Below, piece after piece: positions 61,793 to 64,000 of a stretch of 64,000 nucleotides of DNA (positions are counted from its first letter, which is position 1; each line of letters starts with the position of its first letter). The translations under genes were made by a program, and so were the position numbers. The stretch covers positions 3,823,501 through 3,887,500 of the forward strand of contig NZ_AP025516.1 of the NCBI RefSeq assembly GCF_023169885.1, in the 5' to 3' direction. Under the pieces are notes generated by a model. The model was not told where the DNA came from, searched no databases, and worked only from the letters and a program-made list of their open reading frames with translations. Source of the stretch: Desulfofustis limnaeus (GTDB taxonomy: Bacteria > Desulfobacterota > Desulfobulbia > Desulfobulbales > Desulfocapsaceae).

Positions 61793-62953
61793 ATGAGAGC
61801 GAATGATTCCAGACTGCAGCAGGTCCAATCTGACGGATCAAAAGAATCAACTGGTCCCGGCGGGATCATCAGGGTCGCGATCATAGCCGATGGGATGCCG
61901 GCAGGAGGAACCGAGCGACAGATCGTTGCTCTCCTGAAGGGATTGAGGCAGTCGTGCCGGGGTATCGAAACCCTTTTTGGCACCTTGGTGAAGGGTGGTG
62001 CCCGTGAAAAGGAAGCGATGCTCTGGGCGAACGAGGTCCTGCCGATACGGCAGCGGCATCAATTCGATATTTCCCTTGCGTGGTCTCTTGTCCGGTTTGT
62101 CAAACGTTATCGCATCGACATCGTTCATTCTTTTGGAAGCATCGCTGATCTTTCGGCACTTGTTGCTTCCAGGGTGACCGGAGTCAAGTTCGTCAACGGT
62201 TCGATCAGGTCGGCAAGAAGAAAGCTTACGAGACGCGACTGGCTCAGTAAGCTGACCATGCCCTTTGCCGACGCGATCGTGGCCAATTCCAAAGCCGGCC
62301 TACGGGCTTTCGGGATGGACCGGAAGGCAAAGGCACAGGTGATATACAATGGGATAGATTTTCCGCCGGTTGCCGGTGTGAAAAAGACAGATTTTCCTGG
62401 TCCGTATATCTGTATGGTTGGAAATTTCTCGTCAAAAAAGGACCATAAGTCGCTCATTGAAGCATTTCCCTTCGTGCTTGAAAAGCAACAGGACTACCGA
62501 CTCGTGCTTGTTGGCAGAGGGGAGCGGGAAGATTGCTGCCGGCAGTTGATCGATCAACTAGGCATCGAGGATCGCGTCTTTATCGTCAACGATTGCGATG
62601 AACCGGCACCATGGGTAAAGGGGGCATCTATCTGCGTTCTCTTGAGCCCTGATGGGGAAGGGTTGTCCAACGTTATCATGGAATACTGTGCTCTCGGAAA
62701 GCCGGTTCTCGCCAGCGATCTTGGAGGGAATGCCGAAATAATCGAAGATGGGGTCTCGGGAATTCTGTTGCGATCGCATGACCCGCTTACGGTCAGTTCA
62801 GCTCTTTTGGCTCTTTTGAGCGACGAAGGGAAAATGAAGCGAATTGCAGGAAAGGCTAGAGACGTGATCAAAGAGCGCTTTCTCCTGCAAAGAATGATTG
62901 ATGACTACTGTGAACTGTACACTCATTTGATAAAAAAAACAGGTTTGTCCTGA
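61793..62953 (+). CDS. Glycosyltransferase family 4 protein
   Basis: GT-B enzyme of 386 aa from ATG 61793. N-terminal VAIIADGMPAGGTERQIVALL, then a short DIVHSFGSIADL motif, VIYNGIDF, the donor-half start CMVGNFSSKKDHKSLIEAF, and the E-x7-E region LLSPDGEGLSNVIMEYCALGKPVLASDLGGNAEII. The first ~25 residues are low in similarity to GT4 enzymes and the true start could be further in. galE follows after 8 nt. Confidence 0.88.
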   Translation: MRANDSRLQQVQSDGSKESTGPGGIIRVAIIADGMPAGGTERQIVALLKGLRQSCRGIETLFGTLVKGGAREKEAMLWANEVLPIRQRHQFDISLAWSLVRFVKRYRIDIVHSFGSIADLSALVASRVTGVKFVNGSIRSARRKLTRRDWLSKLTMPFADAIVANSKAGLRAFGMDRKAKAQVIYNGIDFPPVAGVKKTDFPGPYICMVGNFSSKKDHKSLIEAFPFVLEKQQDYRLVLVGRGEREDCCRQLIDQLGIEDRVFIVNDCDEPAPWVKGASICVLLSPDGEGLSNVIMEYCALGKPVLASDLGGNAEIIEDGVSGILLRSHDPLTVSSALLALLSDEGKMKRIAGKARDVIKERFLLQRMIDDYCELYTHLIKKTGLS

Positions 62954-62961
62954 CTGGGGAA

Positions 62962-63954
62962 ATGATGAAACCCACCATTCTCGTTACCGGGGGGGCAGGT
63001 TATATCGGGAGTCATACCTGCAAGGCATTGCGGGAGGCTGACTGTTTGCCGGTTGCCTACGACAACTTGATATACGGTCACAAAGAGGCTGTTCAATGGG
63101 GCCCTCTGGAGTGGGGAGACATTCTCGACGAGGCCCGGCTTGAGCAGATATTCCAGGCCTACCAACCGGAGGCCGTTATCCATTTTGCCGCTTTTGCATA
63201 CGTTGGTGAATCGGTGACCGATCCGGGAAAATATTATCGGAATAATGTGGCAGGGACGATCAATTTGCTGGAATCGATGCGCAGGCATGGGTGCCGTGGG
63301 ATCATTTTTTCGAGCACGTGTGCGGTGTTTGGAGAACCAAAAATGATGCCGATTGATGAAACAGCGGTGCAAAATCCGATCAACCCATATGGGAGAAGCA
63401 AGCTGATGGTGGAGCGGATCCTCAGGGATTATGATGAAGCATATGGTGTCAGGCACATCGTTCTTCGCTATTTTAACGCTGCCGGTGCCGAGCCAGGAGG
63501 AGGTATCGGAGAGAAGCATGTGCCGGAAACCCACCTTATCCCTCTCGTTATTGATGCTGCTCTTGGCAAAAGGGATAAGGTTGAAATATTCGGAACAGAT
63601 TACGCCACAGCGGATGGAACCGCTATCCGCGATTATATACATGTGACAGATCTTGCCGACGCTCATGTAAAAGCATTGAAGAAATTAAGGCGTGATGACA
63701 CCAGCGATCATTTCAATCTTGGAACGGGCATCGGGACATCCGTCAGGCAGATTATCCAGAGAGTTGAAGCTATAAGCAGGAATACAGTACCTGTACGCGA
63801 AAGACAAAAACGGCCGGGAGATCCACCGGAGCTGGTTGCCGACCCCTGCAAGGCTCTGCAGTACCTCGATTGGCGGCCCCGCTTTTCAGATCTGGAGACG
63901 ATTGTTGAAACGGCTTTTCGTTGGCATGAGAGTGGCGAGTTTCGGGTTACCTGA
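62962..63954 (+). CDS. galE: UDP-glucose 4-epimerase
   Basis: SDR epimerase of 330 aa. NAD loop TGGAGYIGSH (about 9-18), HFAAFAYVGESV, catalytic serine in FSSTCAVFGEP, YxxxK in NPYGRSKLMVE, RYFNAAGAEPGG and DYATADGTAIRDYIHVTDLA: full GalE signature. It interconverts UDP-Glc and UDP-Gal (or the GlcNAc/GalNAc pair) for glycan assembly. ATG 62962 and ATG 62965 are adjacent; GGGGA lies just upstream. It is the last complete gene of the window. Confidence 0.95.
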   Translation: MMKPTILVTGGAGYIGSHTCKALREADCLPVAYDNLIYGHKEAVQWGPLEWGDILDEARLEQIFQAYQPEAVIHFAAFAYVGESVTDPGKYYRNNVAGTINLLESMRRHGCRGIIFSSTCAVFGEPKMMPIDETAVQNPINPYGRSKLMVERILRDYDEAYGVRHIVLRYFNAAGAEPGGGIGEKHVPETHLIPLVIDAALGKRDKVEIFGTDYATADGTAIRDYIHVTDLADAHVKALKKLRRDDTSDHFNLGTGIGTSVRQIIQRVEAISRNTVPVRERQKRPGDPPELVADPCKALQYLDWRPRFSDLETIVETAFRWHESGEFRVT

Positions 63955-63959
63955 GAGTG

Positions 63960-64000
63960 ATGAGCAGTTGCGATTCACACCTTATCCCCTCAGGAATGGT
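63960..64000 (+). CDS. Possible start of a further gene (truncated by window edge)
   Basis: An ATG at 63960, 5 nt after the galE stop, opens a frame of 13 codons (MSSCDSHLIPSG...) that runs off the window. There is a GAG upstream but no strong ribosome site. It is listed only because tight gene packing in the locus makes a new start likely. Confidence 0.2.
   Translation, partial: MSSCDSHLIPSGM

Noticed and set aside
1-64000. tRNA, rRNA and CRISPR arrays
   Set aside because: No cloverleaf-type T-loop sequences, rRNA signatures or regularly spaced repeats were seen on reading; a covariance-model scan could still find a small RNA.

Overview
This is chromosomal DNA of a Gram-negative bacterium, most likely a Desulfobacterota (former Deltaproteobacteria), perhaps near Desulfobulbales. 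That placement is an inference from gene content: a TatT-associated TRAP transporter, a class II DAHP synthase, PilZ and PEGA lipoproteins, Pal, and a PaaK-like ligase in a glycan locus. No rRNA, tRNA or CRISPR array was recognised. The left 26 kb is GC-rich and stable in composition. The right part is more mosaic, with an AT-rich island at about 45.3-52.1 kb.

Layout of 1-25.9 kb (housekeeping). A plus-strand run holds the 3' end of gatB, then radC and hemW, converging on an EI24/CysZ-like membrane protein. radA, a small membrane-protein pair and lon follow, then a degenerate nucleotide-cyclase/cNMP-binding protein converging on degP. Next come a minus-strand pair (HsdR_N-like protein, class II DAHP synthase) and then prmA, a PilZ protein, rsmE, hpt and a gamma carbonic anhydrase. 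A minus-strand tatT-dctP-dctQ-dctM TRAP cluster follows. A plus-strand envelope cluster has two small lipoproteins, Pal, and a fusion of a UPF0104/LPG-synthase-type membrane domain with a TolB-like beta-propeller. A Phd/VapC-type toxin-antitoxin pair with its own promoter ends this part.

Layout of 26-64 kb (surface glycan locus). It starts with UDP-glucuronate decarboxylase and a Wzm/Wzt ABC exporter. Then come many glycosyltransferases, some fused (GT4-GT2, methyltransferase-GT2), GT-C-like membrane proteins, a PglK-like ABC flippase and a PaaK-like adenylate-forming enzyme. The AT-rich island carries a sulfotransferase, a methyltransferase and an O-acyltransferase gene broken by an IS5/IS1182-type element and an IS200 element. 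An IS4-family element with a perfect 9-bp target duplication lies just downstream. After the island are another methyltransferase, two minus-strand genes (DUF6625-like protein, sulfotransferase) and an orphan sulfotransferase remnant. A nonulosonate-type cassette follows: oxidoreductase, NeuB-cupin fusion, HAD phosphatase, NeuA and a surface-carbohydrate protein. The window ends with a further sulfotransferase, a glycosyltransferase and galE.

Taken together, the right half probably makes and exports a sulfated, methylated, acidic (nonulosonate-containing) surface polysaccharide. Many genes overlap by 1-20 nt (ATGA or GTGA junctions), which suggests translational coupling. Insertion sequences have reshaped the centre of the locus and probably abolished one O-acylation step.
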